From the NCBI RefSeq assembly GCF_001425175.1, contig NZ_LMDV01000015.1, positions 76,939-140,938 on the forward strand: 64,000 nt of DNA. The letters are read 5' to 3'. The stretch is from Nocardioides sp. Root1257. Lineage in GTDB: Bacteria > Actinomycetota > Actinomycetes > Propionibacteriales > Nocardioidaceae. This document shows positions 24,614 through 33,646 of this stretch, piece by piece (position 1 is the stretch's first letter; every line of letters starts with the position of its first letter). The notes under the pieces are model-generated. The model was not told the origin of the DNA and did no database searches. It saw only the letters and a list, made by a program, of their open reading frames with translations. Position numbers and translations under genes: made by a program.

Positions 24614-26338
24614 TCACAGGCACTGGCGCTCGGTCCAGCGCCGGAGCGTCGTGATGATCGGCGGCGTCGATCGAAGGAGGACGAGTCCGGTGCCGAAGGG
24701 GAGTGTGCGGACGCGTTCGGGTGGCATGATCGGCACGCGCCGCTCTGAGAGTTGGAACGAGCGGTTTCCGTATTCGCCGATGGTGGTGGTCTCGGAGCGC
24801 TCGTAGCGGTCGCCGATGAGTACGGCGAGTTCTTGAAGGTCTTTGGAGGCGGAGGTGCCGCCGAGGATGACCTTGACGATGGCGGCGTCCCAGATGGTGC
24901 TGGCGGCGTGGTCTCCCCATCGAGTCCTTGCTTGGGCGAGTGACTGAAGGACCGGCACGGTGGTGATACCGGTCCCTCCGCCTTCGGCCATGAGCACGGG
25001 CAGCGAGGGGAGCGGTGCGAGGTTGCCGATCTCGTCTAGGGCGAGCAGGAGCGGTGGGTCGAGGCGGGTACCTGGTGATCCGGCGGCCAGGTGGCGGGCG
25101 GTCTCGGTGAGGTCCTCGACGAACGCGGCAACAAGGGGCCAGGCGGCGCTCGCGCCGGCGCCGGTAGCGAGCAAGTAGAGGGTGCCGTTGGTGGTCAGGA
25201 AGTGGGTGGGGTCGAACTCCTCGCCGGGCCCAGGGCTGACGGCGTCGAGGACCTGGGGATCCGAGAGGCATGCCGTGGCTTGGGATACGGCCATCCAGAT
25301 GGAGTCGCGAGTCCTTGGATCGCTCTCGATCATTCCGCGCAACGAGTCGCCCCAGCCGGGGGCGGCGCCGCCGTGGCTGGCCAGGATCCCGACGGCGTCC
25401 ATGGCGGCCGTTGCTGAGAGTGACCACTCGAAGAGCACGCGGGTGGGGAGCTGGTCGAGTGCGGCGGCGTGGAGAAGGGCTTGGATGACGACCCGGGCGC
25501 GGCCTTCCCAGAAGCTGCCTGAGTCGGTGCCGCCTGAGGAGAGCCCGGTGGAGGAGGCGAGCCCGGTGGCTCGGATCATCGCAGTGAGAGGGTTTTCGCA
25601 GCCTCGGATCGGTGACCAGCGGACGCCGGCACCTGCGATCGCGGGGAGTCCGGCGGTGAGGTGCTGAGGGTCGAAGACGGCGACCGGTCCACGAGCCTGA
25701 CGGGCTTCGATGGTGGCGGTGATGTTGTCGGGCCGTGTGGAGGTGGTGACGACGGCGCCGGGTGCGTCGAGGATGGCGTTGATGACCAGGTGGAGTCCCT
25801 TGCCGGATCGAGGTGGGCCGATGACGAGGATGGAGTCCTCGACGGAGGCCCAGATCTGACGACCCTGACTGGTGCCGAGCAGGTACCCGACCTCCGTTGG
25901 TGCCGGGTTGCTCAGCGATGGGCGCAGGTTGGCGGCGCGGCGTAGGAGTGCGTTCCGCGACGCGGTCGCGTCGATGTCACGTCTGGTTGCGATGCCTTGG
26001 ATGCGCCGCGGATCGTGGGCGGTGCGGTGCCGAGCCCTCGCGATAAGTACCCACCCGATCCAGGCGACGGAGACCAGGGCTGCGAGGAGGACGGCCAGGG
26101 TCGCCCAGTAGGTGATCGGGGAGAGTCCTGTCGCACCGAGCGCGGTGCCTGGAGAGCCCGGCTGTGCGAGAACTCCCAACCCCGCTGCGGCACCGCGCGA
26201 AGGCTGCGACGCGCCGGTCGCGAACGCGGCGACCGAGCCTGCGGCACGCAGGAGGATCGCCATGACGAAGGCCCCACACACGAGGGCTAGGGCGGCGTTG
26301 GTGAGGTCGTTATCGACTGGGCGGCCGCGGGTGTTCAT
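24614..26338 (-). CDS. Type IV coupling protein (VirD4/TraD-like ATPase)
   Basis: A 574-aa inner-membrane ATPase that brings relaxase-bound DNA to the secretion channel. Two membrane segments lie at about residues 10-35 and 75-98. Walker A GPPRSGKG is near residue 170, and the Walker B segment LLLALDEIGNLAPLPS is in the second half, followed by the typical GITTVPVLQSLAQARTRWG. The start at MNTRGRPVDN overlaps the upstream stop by four bases (ATGA). It is the last gene of the leftward transfer operon and runs towards the pAgo gene. Confidence 0.9.
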   Translation of the reverse strand: MNTRGRPVDNDLTNAALALVCGAFVMAILLRAAGSVAAFATGASQPSRGAAAGLGVLAQPGSPGTALGATGLSPITYWATLAVLLAALVSVAWIGWVLIARARHRTAHDPRRIQGIATRRDIDATASRNALLRRAANLRPSLSNPAPTEVGYLLGTSQGRQIWASVEDSILVIGPPRSGKGLHLVINAILDAPGAVVTTSTRPDNITATIEARQARGPVAVFDPQHLTAGLPAIAGAGVRWSPIRGCENPLTAMIRATGLASSTGLSSGGTDSGSFWEGRARVVIQALLHAAALDQLPTRVLFEWSLSATAAMDAVGILASHGGAAPGWGDSLRGMIESDPRTRDSIWMAVSQATACLSDPQVLDAVSPGPGEEFDPTHFLTTNGTLYLLATGAGASAAWPLVAAFVEDLTETARHLAAGSPGTRLDPPLLLALDEIGNLAPLPSLPVLMAEGGGTGITTVPVLQSLAQARTRWGDHAASTIWDAAIVKVILGGTSASKDLQELAVLIGDRYERSETTTIGEYGNRSFQLSERRVPIMPPERVRTLPFGTGLVLLRSTPPIITTLRRWTERQCL

Positions 26339-26823
26339 GCCGGCCCGCTCTCTGGCGCGATCTCGGCGATGGCTGCTGACGTCATCCCGACGAGGAGCAT
26401 CTTGCGACCGGATCTGACCAACATCGCGGGCGGGAGCTGCAGGTCCGCCCGGCCGTCCGCCCCGGCAGTCTTCGTGCACACGACGTACGCGACCGCTACG
26501 TCCTCCCCGGGATGGAATCCGGCGCCGCTGAGACGGGCCTGGCCCGGCTGCCGCGCGTCGACGGGCGCAGCGGGAATCGTGTCGACGTGCGGGGTGGGCT
26601 CCGGGGGCATGGCGATGTCGGAGTAGGTCGTCCCGTCGTTCTCGTGCACGTCGACTCGGACGGGGGTCCGGAGGTTGGCGGTGATCTCGTCGAGGACGCC
26701 TCGCAGGTCTTCACGAATGCAACCGGGGGCGGTGGGATAAGGCCGCCCGTCGACGTCGACCGCCAGGCGTCCGTCGCCGTCGATGGTGACGTGGACGGTG
26801 CTGAGTACGGCGGGAATCCTCAT
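26335..26823 (-). CDS. Hypothetical transfer-operon protein, 162 aa
   Basis: The N-terminal half (VLSTVHVTIDGDGRLAVDVD, then LRGVLDEITANLRTPVRVDV) looks like a small alpha/beta domain. The second half after a Pro-rich linker resembles an FHA-like or beta-rich segment (GFHPGEDVAVAYVV). It has four-base overlaps on both sides, with the ArdC gene upstream and the coupling ATPase downstream, so it is tightly tied to transfer. Function unknown. Confidence 0.72.
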   Translation of the reverse strand: MRIPAVLSTVHVTIDGDGRLAVDVDGRPYPTAPGCIREDLRGVLDEITANLRTPVRVDVHENDGTTYSDIAMPPEPTPHVDTIPAAPVDARQPGQARLSGAGFHPGEDVAVAYVVCTKTAGADGRADLQLPPAMLVRSGRKMLLVGMTSAAIAEIAPESGPA

Positions 26824-27923
26824 AGCGTGAGGGCCGTCTGGTCACGTCGTGCAGTCCTCGCGGCCGGTTCGGTCCCGGCGCGGTGGCCGAGTGCGTCGCG
26901 GTCGAGTCCGGGGGGTGTGCCGTCGCCGACCTTCGTGGTGTCGAGCTTGTCGAGGATCCCGAGCGCTGTGCTGCGGACTCGTTCGGCGGTCGAGGCGACG
27001 ACCTCGACCGGCGTCTTGCCGGGCACGCTCGAGGCCCACGTCGAGACGTAGGGGACGGTGTAAGCCGACGTGTCGAGGCCGTGGGCTGCGCCGACCATCA
27101 GCGCAACCGACTCCGCCTCGACCTCGGCGATCCCGCGGTGGAGCGTCGCCTCGGCGGCAACCTCCGAGCTGGCTGCAGCAGATACGCCGTTGGCGCCTCC
27201 GTTCTGGGCAGGCGCGTGCAGCAGCACGTGTCCGAGCTCGTGGGCCAGGGTCTTCGCCTGAGCGGCGTCGTCCATGTCCATGCGGATCGAGACCTCGCGG
27301 GTGAGGAAGTCGGTGAGGCCGTTGGCTCCACCGATCGCTGCCGCGGTGGAAACGAGTCGCAGCTCGTACCCGCGGGCGGTGATCTGGTCAGCGAGGCCGT
27401 CCCACAGGCCGGCGGGTGCCTGGCCCAGCAGCAGGTCCGGTCGCGGGAGCTCGGGGAGCGGGGCGCCGGTGGTCTGGGAGACGTCCCATACGTGGGTGGG
27501 TTTGAGACCGACGAGCCTCGACCGCACGGCCTCGCCGGCGACGGGGATCTCGCCGCGAGCGAGGCGATGCCACGACCCCGGGTCCGACGGCGTGCGGGAG
27601 GCAAACCGTGCGGTGACGGGCGCGAGGATGCCGTACCCGTGCTGCCCCTTCTCGACGTGACGGCCCAGTGAGTGCCATTGGCGGAAGCCTGCGACGTAGG
27701 TCGGCGTCGGGTTGGGTACGCGTCCTTCTTGGTGCGCGGCGAAGTGCTGGGCGTAGATCAGCATGGTGTTGTTGAAGCTCCGGGAGCGGAACTGCACTGC
27801 GAAGGTCAGGGCGCGCTTCCAGTCCTCGCCGGTGACGAGCGCCGCGACGGACTCAGCCAGCTGCTGGTGGAGCGCTTCGAGCTTGGCCTCGCGAGAGACG
27901 CGCACGTGGGCTTCGGTGTTCAT
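26820..27923 (-). CDS. ArdC-like antirestriction protein with metallopeptidase domain
   Basis: A 367-aa protein. The N-terminal ArdC/DUF1738 domain (about residues 8-120) shows RSRSFNNTMLIYAQHF, TYVAGFRQWHSLGRHVEKGQ and HGYGILAPV, a ssDNA-binding fold in the ArdC family. The C-terminal part has a zinc-peptidase HExxH in LAHELGHVLLH near residue 226 and a downstream EVEAESVALMV that supplies the third ligand. Such proteins protect incoming single-stranded DNA from host restriction. It is encoded with four-base overlaps in the transfer operon. Confidence 0.88.
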   Translation of the reverse strand: MNTEAHVRVSREAKLEALHQQLAESVAALVTGEDWKRALTFAVQFRSRSFNNTMLIYAQHFAAHQEGRVPNPTPTYVAGFRQWHSLGRHVEKGQHGYGILAPVTARFASRTPSDPGSWHRLARGEIPVAGEAVRSRLVGLKPTHVWDVSQTTGAPLPELPRPDLLLGQAPAGLWDGLADQITARGYELRLVSTAAAIGGANGLTDFLTREVSIRMDMDDAAQAKTLAHELGHVLLHAPAQNGGANGVSAAASSEVAAEATLHRGIAEVEAESVALMVGAAHGLDTSAYTVPYVSTWASSVPGKTPVEVVASTAERVRSTALGILDKLDTTKVGDGTPPGLDRDALGHRAGTEPAARTARRDQTALTL

Positions 27924-29473
27924 GACGACCGCCCTCCGTTGTCCCGGCCGGTCATGCGGCCGGTGGTGTCGAAAAGGTCGAGCTCAGCTGGGTGCATCTG
28001 GTGCTGCACAACGAACGAGCGGTGCTTGATCCGCCACAGCCCTTGGCCGGTGCCGAGGGTGGGGATGAGGGACTGCTCGGTGCCGGTGAGTCCGAGGGCG
28101 GCGGAGGTGGCGCCGAGCTGGTCGGCTTCTTGGCGGTAGACGATGCGGGTCTCGGCGTTGGCGAGCAGCGAGGAGGCCAGCGCGCGCATGGCGGAGCCAT
28201 GGTCGCCGACGTTGTCGAGGTCGGTGAGCTTGTGGAAGATCAGCATGTTCGCGATGCCGTAGTGGCGTGCGAGTCTCCAGTGGGCGTCCATGCGTCGCAA
28301 TAGCGCGGGGTGAGACATGAGGCGCCAGGCCTCGTCGTAGACGACCCAGCGTTGGCCGCCGGCGGGGTCGAGCAGCGCTGACTCCATCCACGCGGACGCG
28401 CAGGTCATCAGCACCGAGATCAGGGTGGCGTTCTCGGTGACGCGGGAGAGGTCGAGGGAGATCATCGGCAGGGTCGGGTCGAAGGTGACGGTCGAGGGGC
28501 CGTCGAAGAGGCCGGCGAGGTCTCCGGCGACCAGGCGACGTAAGGCATGGCCGACGAGCCGTCCATCCTCGGTGAGCCGGCCGTCGGGATCGTCGGCAGG
28601 TTCGGGGGAGAGGAGACGGTCGACCACCATCGGCAGAACCGGGACGTCCGCGGTGCGGACGGTGCGGTCGATGGCGATGTCGACCGCCGTGTGCTCGAGG
28701 GGGCTCAGGCGTCGGTCGAGGACGGTCTCGGCGAGCGCACCGACGAGGTCGCGACGCCGCGAGGAGATCTGCGCGGCCCATTGGGCGTCGTCGAGCCCGG
28801 AGGGGCGGTGTCCCTCGTCGAGGGGGTTGAGCCGGTTCGGCATCCCGTGGCCGAGGGCGATCGCGCGACCGCCCACGGCTTCGGCGACTGCGGTGTGCTC
28901 GCCCTTGGGGTCACCGGGCACATAGACCCGACGACCGAAGGGGATCGAGCGGGCGTACAGGCTCTTGGCGAGGCAGGACTTTCCGGACCCGACGATCCCG
29001 GCGAGAACGAGGTTAGGGGCGGTGATGACGCCGCGGGTGTAGAGGATCCACGGGTCGTAGACGAACGAGCTCCCGGAGTAGAGGTCCTGACCCACGAAGA
29101 CGCCCTCGGCGCCAAGGCCGCCCTCGGCGAGGAACGGGTAGGCGCCCGCGAGCGTGGCGGAGGTGTCTTGGTGTCGCGGGACCCGCAGCCTTCCGGGGGT
29201 CCGCAGAGCAGCCGGCCCCGCTTCGCCGCCACGGGGCAGCGTCGCGGTCGCTCGCTTCTCCGCGACCACAGCGTCGGCAGCGCGGCGGGCCTCGGCACGT
29301 CGCTCCTCCTGGCTCTCTGCTACCCGAGCTCGGGCGGCAGCCTTGCGGAGCTTGCGATCCTTGCGCCGCTCCCGGGTCGGGGAGACGAGAACCGCCGAAT
29401 GGAGCCGGTCGAGCCGATCGTCTGCTCGGCCGGTCCCCGACCCAATCATCGGGCGAATCACCCGGCGCCTCAC
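27920..29473 (-). CDS. VirB4/TraE-like conjugation ATPase
   Basis: A 517-aa ATPase powering the type IV channel. Walker A is AGIVGSGKSCLAKSL near residue 156, Walker B is RWVVYDEAWRLMSHP near 379, followed by GIANMLIFHKLTDLDNVGD and the late ETRIVYRQEADQLG typical of VirB4. The first 90 residues are basic and Arg-rich, so the usual VirB4 N-terminal domain is absent; in this lineage it is replaced by the separate SCO6880 protein upstream. The GTG start overlaps the upstream stop (GTGA), which fixes it over a longer frame. Confidence 0.88.
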   Translation of the reverse strand: MRRRVIRPMIGSGTGRADDRLDRLHSAVLVSPTRERRKDRKLRKAAARARVAESQEERRAEARRAADAVVAEKRATATLPRGGEAGPAALRTPGRLRVPRHQDTSATLAGAYPFLAEGGLGAEGVFVGQDLYSGSSFVYDPWILYTRGVITAPNLVLAGIVGSGKSCLAKSLYARSIPFGRRVYVPGDPKGEHTAVAEAVGGRAIALGHGMPNRLNPLDEGHRPSGLDDAQWAAQISSRRRDLVGALAETVLDRRLSPLEHTAVDIAIDRTVRTADVPVLPMVVDRLLSPEPADDPDGRLTEDGRLVGHALRRLVAGDLAGLFDGPSTVTFDPTLPMISLDLSRVTENATLISVLMTCASAWMESALLDPAGGQRWVVYDEAWRLMSHPALLRRMDAHWRLARHYGIANMLIFHKLTDLDNVGDHGSAMRALASSLLANAETRIVYRQEADQLGATSAALGLTGTEQSLIPTLGTGQGLWRIKHRSFVVQHQMHPAELDLFDTTGRMTGRDNGGRSS

Positions 29474-29889
29474 AGTGATAGCCCGCGTTCGGCGCCTCGT
29501 AGCGGAGACCCGGCGTGCGGGCTGTCCGCGGCGTGCGCGGGTGCTTGGTCGTAGGCGATGGTGGCCTCGATCTCGTGCGCTCGATCCACCGCTGCGGCGA
29601 CCTGGTGGACCATCTCGGCGGCACGGTGCAGCTCCCAGGACACGCGGTAGGAGGATGCGGTGTCGGCTCGTGAGTCGCCGTTGATCCACGCGCGTCTGAT
29701 CGCTGGGCTGTCGTGGGCGTCGCCGAGCTGGTGCAGCGTCTGGGTCAGTGAGGCAAGAGCTGCGCTGATGGAGCCGAGGACCGGGTAGATCGCGGCCGGG
29801 TCCTCGACGGCCCGAGTTGCGTGGGCCAGGCCACGGATCGCCTCCCTGGCCTCGGTGGCGGCGGCGACTGGGTCCTTGAAGGTCGGCAT
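29470..29889 (-). CDS. Hypothetical transfer-operon protein, 139 aa
   Basis: A helical soluble protein (PVAAATEAREAIRGLAHATR, then SISAALASLTQTLHQLGDAH). The start at MPTFKDP is supported by GAGGAG seven bases upstream. It overlaps the VirB4-like gene by four bases. Its heptad-like Ala/Leu pattern suggests coiled-coil or helical bundle structure. Function unknown. Confidence 0.75.
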   Translation of the reverse strand: MPTFKDPVAAATEAREAIRGLAHATRAVEDPAAIYPVLGSISAALASLTQTLHQLGDAHDSPAIRRAWINGDSRADTASSYRVSWELHRAAEMVHQVAAAVDRAHEIEATIAYDQAPAHAADSPHAGSPLRGAERGLSL

Positions 29890-30003
29890 CGTTGGCTCCT
29901 CGACACTGCTGGGAGGGGAGTTGGGTCTCGTCGACAAGGTGCGCTCGTTGTTCCAGGAGCGCCGGCTAGCAAGACGCACGGCGCAGACCCGGGGGTGTGG
30001 GGT

Positions 30004-31521
30004 TCAGAGGGTTCGGCACAGCGGCAGTGCTGCGGCCGCGAATGATTGGGCCTGTTGACCCCACAGGCGCCGGGTTTCGCATGAGGCTTGGATCGCTGCC
30101 TGCTCGACGGCCGCGACGGCGCGCTCGAGCTCGTCGGGGTCGTTCGCGCTGACGACGACCAGGCCGGTGGTGCGCAGGACGCCGTGCCCTGCGGTCAGGT
30201 CTGCCTCCTGCTGCAGCACGTCGTGGTATTCGGCGGTCTGCTGGGCGTCCTCGATCTGTCCGATCCTGTGACGTTGGGCGGCATCCGAGATGTACTCGGT
30301 CTTCTTCTTGCGGATGTCGCGTGCGGCCCGGTCGTTGCGCATCGGGGAGTAGAGGAGGGTGAACGTGCGCCGGATCCCTGAGGACAGCAGCAGCGGGGCG
30401 AGGAAGCCGGGGAAGACGAGCGACCGGGGCCACTCGCTGATCCAGAGCACGCAGTGGTGTGCCGAGTCGCTACGCAGACTGGCCCACGACTCGCTCACCG
30501 AGACGGGTCCCGCGGTCGCGAGGTCGCGGCCGAGATTGCCATGACGTTCCAATGCGCCCACGACGGCCGGGTCGTAGGCCCCTCGGAGGATCAATGCGAG
30601 GTCGCCGGGGGTGAGCCAGCCCGACGGAGACAGGTCGGCCGAGCGGAGTGCAGCGGTCATCGTCGACATCTCCTGGCGCAGCACTGCGGCCGCGCCGCGG
30701 GTGCCGCCACCCGCGGCGCGGATCGCCCGCCGCGCGGCCTTGAGGTCGAGCGAGATCGAGATCGTGCTCGCGTGTCGCTCACCGGCCGGGCCGGCACGCT
30801 CGACGAGCTCCTCGTACGTCGTCGCGGCCCACGACCCGCTCCGGTGCCCGTGCTGGGTCCACCAATCAGCCAAGCCCTTGCCGGAGTCCGGGAGGGTGCG
30901 CTCGGTGACCTGGACCGATGCCAGTCGCCCGGACCTGCACGCGGTAGCCAGGACCCGTCCCCAACCGACAACCCGGCGTTCCTTCTCAGACGGATCGAGC
31001 AGCACGAACGCCGGGTGAGACACCCCGACGATCGCGGTCAGGGTGGCGGCATGCGGGTCGTGGACCATCACGGCCCCGGTCTCGGGATCCACCCACTGCC
31101 GCAGCCGTGCGGCGTCACCCGGCAACGCCAGCGTCCCTGCGGGTCGTGGCTTGATGATCCGGCGTCGGAAGAGCAACTGACCACCGGCCGAGCGCCACAC
31201 CCACCGCGCGCCGATCGGACCCCACTCAACGAGCCTGCGGCCACCCACGCTGAGGAACCCCAACGCGACGAAGACCAGGATGATCGGGAACGTCATCACG
31301 ACGGCGCCGAGGTACAGCCCGAGCATCAACGTCCCGGCCGCCAGACTCGCCATCATCAGCTGCGGACCCGACAGCCCGAGCAGGATCCCACGCCTGGACA
31401 GTCGCGAGAACTTCACCGGCGACAAGGTCGGCTCCCAGGGCCCAAAGCCGGACCCGGTGAGCCCAGAACCCACACTCCCGGAAGCCGAGCTCCTCGACGC
31501 CATCCGTGTCGACGTGCCCAC
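30004..31521 (-). CDS. SCO6880 family type IV secretion protein
   Basis: A 505-aa protein conserved in actinobacterial conjugative elements and normally encoded just before the VirB4-like ATPase. Two membrane helices lie at about residues 52-93 (LMMASLAAGTLMLGLYLGAV and TFPIILVFVALGFLSV). A large cytoplasmic part follows with VSHPAFVLLDPSEKERRVVG, VQVTERTLPDSGK and the late AARDIRKKKTEYISDAAQRHR. It appears to supply the membrane-anchored N-terminal part of the VirB4 machinery as a separate chain. An alternative start is the ATG at 31503. Confidence 0.85.
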   Translation of the reverse strand: MGTSTRMASRSSASGSVGSGLTGSGFGPWEPTLSPVKFSRLSRRGILLGLSGPQLMMASLAAGTLMLGLYLGAVVMTFPIILVFVALGFLSVGGRRLVEWGPIGARWVWRSAGGQLLFRRRIIKPRPAGTLALPGDAARLRQWVDPETGAVMVHDPHAATLTAIVGVSHPAFVLLDPSEKERRVVGWGRVLATACRSGRLASVQVTERTLPDSGKGLADWWTQHGHRSGSWAATTYEELVERAGPAGERHASTISISLDLKAARRAIRAAGGGTRGAAAVLRQEMSTMTAALRSADLSPSGWLTPGDLALILRGAYDPAVVGALERHGNLGRDLATAGPVSVSESWASLRSDSAHHCVLWISEWPRSLVFPGFLAPLLLSSGIRRTFTLLYSPMRNDRAARDIRKKKTEYISDAAQRHRIGQIEDAQQTAEYHDVLQQEADLTAGHGVLRTTGLVVVSANDPDELERAVAAVEQAAIQASCETRRLWGQQAQSFAAAALPLCRTL

Positions 31522-31527
31522 GGTCGA

Positions 31528-32907
31528 TCACCTCCGAACGGTTGGTCGGGTGAGGGTGGTGTCAGCATTCGACGGCGGCAGCGACGTCGGTGCGCGGGAT
31601 CCGGGATAGGCCGATGCAGGTGCCGGTGCGGGCTGCGGCGAGGACGGCGCCGACGCGCCGGCGTCGGCGTGTCCTGTTGCCTGGGCGGCGACGAACCCAC
31701 CCAGTCGAGGCCCGGCTGCGGCGGCCTCCTTCGCTACCACGGCACCGGCCGCGATCGGACCAGCCGCGGCGGCTCCGCCACCTGCTGTAGCCCCGCCGGA
31801 TGCGCCACCAGTTGCGCCGCCTCCGCTCGTCGCGTCAGAGGCGGCCGCCTGACCGGAGACACCACCGGGGGATCCGGGCGATGGCGACCCGCTGGCAGCA
31901 GATGTCCCGCCGCTGCCGTGCTGTCCGAGGATCCTGGCCGGCGATGCTCCGCCGCCCCCTAGCCGTGAGAGCGGAATCGGCAGCGGGCGATTGAGCGAGG
32001 CCTTGCCTTCCTGTTCGGCCGACATCGCGTGGTACATGTCGAAGCCCATGAACGCGATGGCCTTGTAGGTCAGGTAGGGCGCGAACCCGGCTAGCAGCAT
32101 CAGCACGACCCCGGCCATCGGTTGACTCACCGACTCCAGGTCCGCGTCGATCGGCGCTGAGACTTGGGCGGTGGCGAGCAGGAAGATGACGACCAGGACG
32201 ACCTTCGACAGGATCATCGCGATCACGAACGTCGCCCACCGGCTGACCCAGGAGCGGGTGTGGTCCCAGCTGGACCCGGCCAGAGCGATCGGCGCGAAGA
32301 CGATCGCGATCAGCAGCAGCGCCTTGCGCATCAAGAGGCTGATCCACACCACCATCGCGGCGCAGATGGCCAGGCTGGCGAGGAAGATCGTCACGATCGC
32401 GCCGGCGCCGGGAGCGGTGAGGCTGATGGTGCCGAGGCCGGCTGCGAGGACGGCGAGCTTGTCGCCCATCTCGTTCATGTTGGTGCCGGCCGCGTTGACG
32501 ATCCCGACGCAGAGTTGGTCGGTGACCTCGAGAGCCGTGCTGAGTAGTGCCAGGGCGACGAAGGAGCCGAGGATCGACTTCGCGACGCCGAGCGCGGCCC
32601 GAGACAGCGCGGCCGGTTCACGGCGGATCATGCCGCCGATGACCTGGAGCATGAAGAACCCGAGTGTCACGAAGACGGCGATGCCGAACATGATGCTGTA
32701 GACGGCCCGGTACTGGCGGCTGGTGACGTCGACGAAGGTCGTGGTGTCGATGACCGTCCAGACCGAGGTGAACATCCACGCGGCCGCACCGGCCATGGAT
32801 TGGGCGAGCCAGTCGAACGGGGCGGTGACAACCGCACCGGCGGCATCGCCGGCTTCGTTGCAGACCTGGTGGATGACCGGAACGTCGCACACTGCCATCG
32901 CGGGCAT
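31528..32907 (-). CDS. TrbL/VirB6-like conjugal channel protein
   Basis: A 459-aa polytopic membrane protein. After CDVPVIHQVCNEAGDAAG come about six to seven hydrophobic helices between residues 60 and 300 (YSIMFGIAVFVTLGFFMLQV, LLLIAIVFAPIALAG, SKVVLVVIFLLATAQV). A long Gly/Ala/Ser/Pro-rich cytoplasmic tail completes it. This is the usual build of the TrbL/VirB6 family that lines the inner-membrane channel. The frame is open further upstream but overlaps the DUF6112 gene, so MPAMAVCD was taken as start. Confidence 0.82.
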   Translation of the reverse strand: MPAMAVCDVPVIHQVCNEAGDAAGAVVTAPFDWLAQSMAGAAAWMFTSVWTVIDTTTFVDVTSRQYRAVYSIMFGIAVFVTLGFFMLQVIGGMIRREPAALSRAALGVAKSILGSFVALALLSTALEVTDQLCVGIVNAAGTNMNEMGDKLAVLAAGLGTISLTAPGAGAIVTIFLASLAICAAMVVWISLLMRKALLLIAIVFAPIALAGSSWDHTRSWVSRWATFVIAMILSKVVLVVIFLLATAQVSAPIDADLESVSQPMAGVVLMLLAGFAPYLTYKAIAFMGFDMYHAMSAEQEGKASLNRPLPIPLSRLGGGGASPARILGQHGSGGTSAASGSPSPGSPGGVSGQAAASDATSGGGATGGASGGATAGGGAAAAGPIAAGAVVAKEAAAAGPRLGGFVAAQATGHADAGASAPSSPQPAPAPASAYPGSRAPTSLPPSNADTTLTRPTVRR

Positions 32908-32918
32908 GGCTGGTTGCC

Positions 32919-33224
32919 TCAGACCTGCTGGCCGACGTTCCAGAAGAAGTTCACCAGTGTCACTGAGGCCCCGCACACGATCGCGGCGCCCAGGGCGACC
33001 AAGACGCCGAGCTTGCCGCGGCCGGCCAGGTGGGGGTTGGAGGAGTTCGCTCCGAGCGCCCACACAACCGAGGACATGATGAGCGCCAAGACCGCGAGGA
33101 TCAGCCCGATCGTCATCGAGGCGCCCACGATGCTGCGCAGCTGCTGGATCCCCGGCAGGCCGTTGGAGTTGGGGCTGATGTTGATGTCGAGCGGAAGCAG
33201 CAGGACGGCCGTGGGAAGGGGCAT
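32919..33224 (-). CDS. DUF6112 family membrane protein (second copy)
   Basis: A 101-aa protein with two membrane helices (IVGASMTIGLILAVLALIMS and VLVALGAAIVCGASVTLVNFFW), starting at MPLPTAVLLL. DUF6112 proteins occur in actinobacterial type IV loci in the place of a VirB2-like pilin or small channel subunit. It is a diverged tandem copy of the neighbouring upstream gene and lies 12 bases before the TrbL-like gene. Confidence 0.8.
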   Translation of the reverse strand: MPLPTAVLLLPLDINISPNSNGLPGIQQLRSIVGASMTIGLILAVLALIMSSVVWALGANSSNPHLAGRGKLGVLVALGAAIVCGASVTLVNFFWNVGQQV

Positions 33225-33276
33225 CGGAGGACTCCAGAGGTGGATTCGAGACAACGGACGGTTCTTGAGTTGCGTG

Positions 33277-33567
33277 TTAGAGGTGCGCGCCGAGGTGCAG
33301 CAGCCAGTTCGCCCAGGTGAGCGCCGCGCCGGTGAGGACCGCGCCGCCGATCGCGACGAAACACCCGGTCTTCGCCTTCTGCGCGGTGTGCCAGGCGCCG
33401 GATCCGGACGCGAGCGCCCAGGTCGTCGCGGAGACGACGAGCATCAAGACCGCGACGATGAGGCCGTAGGTGAGCAGCGCGCCGACGATGGCGCGCATCT
33501 GACCGGAGCCGCCGACCGCGCCGAAGTTGGGACCGACCGCGCTCGCGGTCACGAGAAGTCTCTGCAT
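33277..33567 (-). CDS. DUF6112 family membrane protein (first copy)
   Basis: A 96-aa two-helix membrane protein that closely follows the DUF6112 pattern: NFGAVGGSGQMRAIVGALLT, then IVAVLMLVVSATTWALASGS, KTGCFVAIGGAVLTGAALTW and ANWLLHLGAHL. The start at MQRLLVTASAVGP avoids an Arg-rich lead. It probably forms a small channel or pilus subunit with the adjacent paralogue. Confidence 0.82.
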   Translation of the reverse strand: MQRLLVTASAVGPNFGAVGGSGQMRAIVGALLTYGLIVAVLMLVVSATTWALASGSGAWHTAQKAKTGCFVAIGGAVLTGAALTWANWLLHLGAHL

Positions 33568-33646
33568 GTCGCCCAGGTGCGTGCGACGCGACACCCCGGA
33601 ATCGCGGATCGCGCAGCGGTGGTGGCTGTGGCGTGTCGAGACGGTC

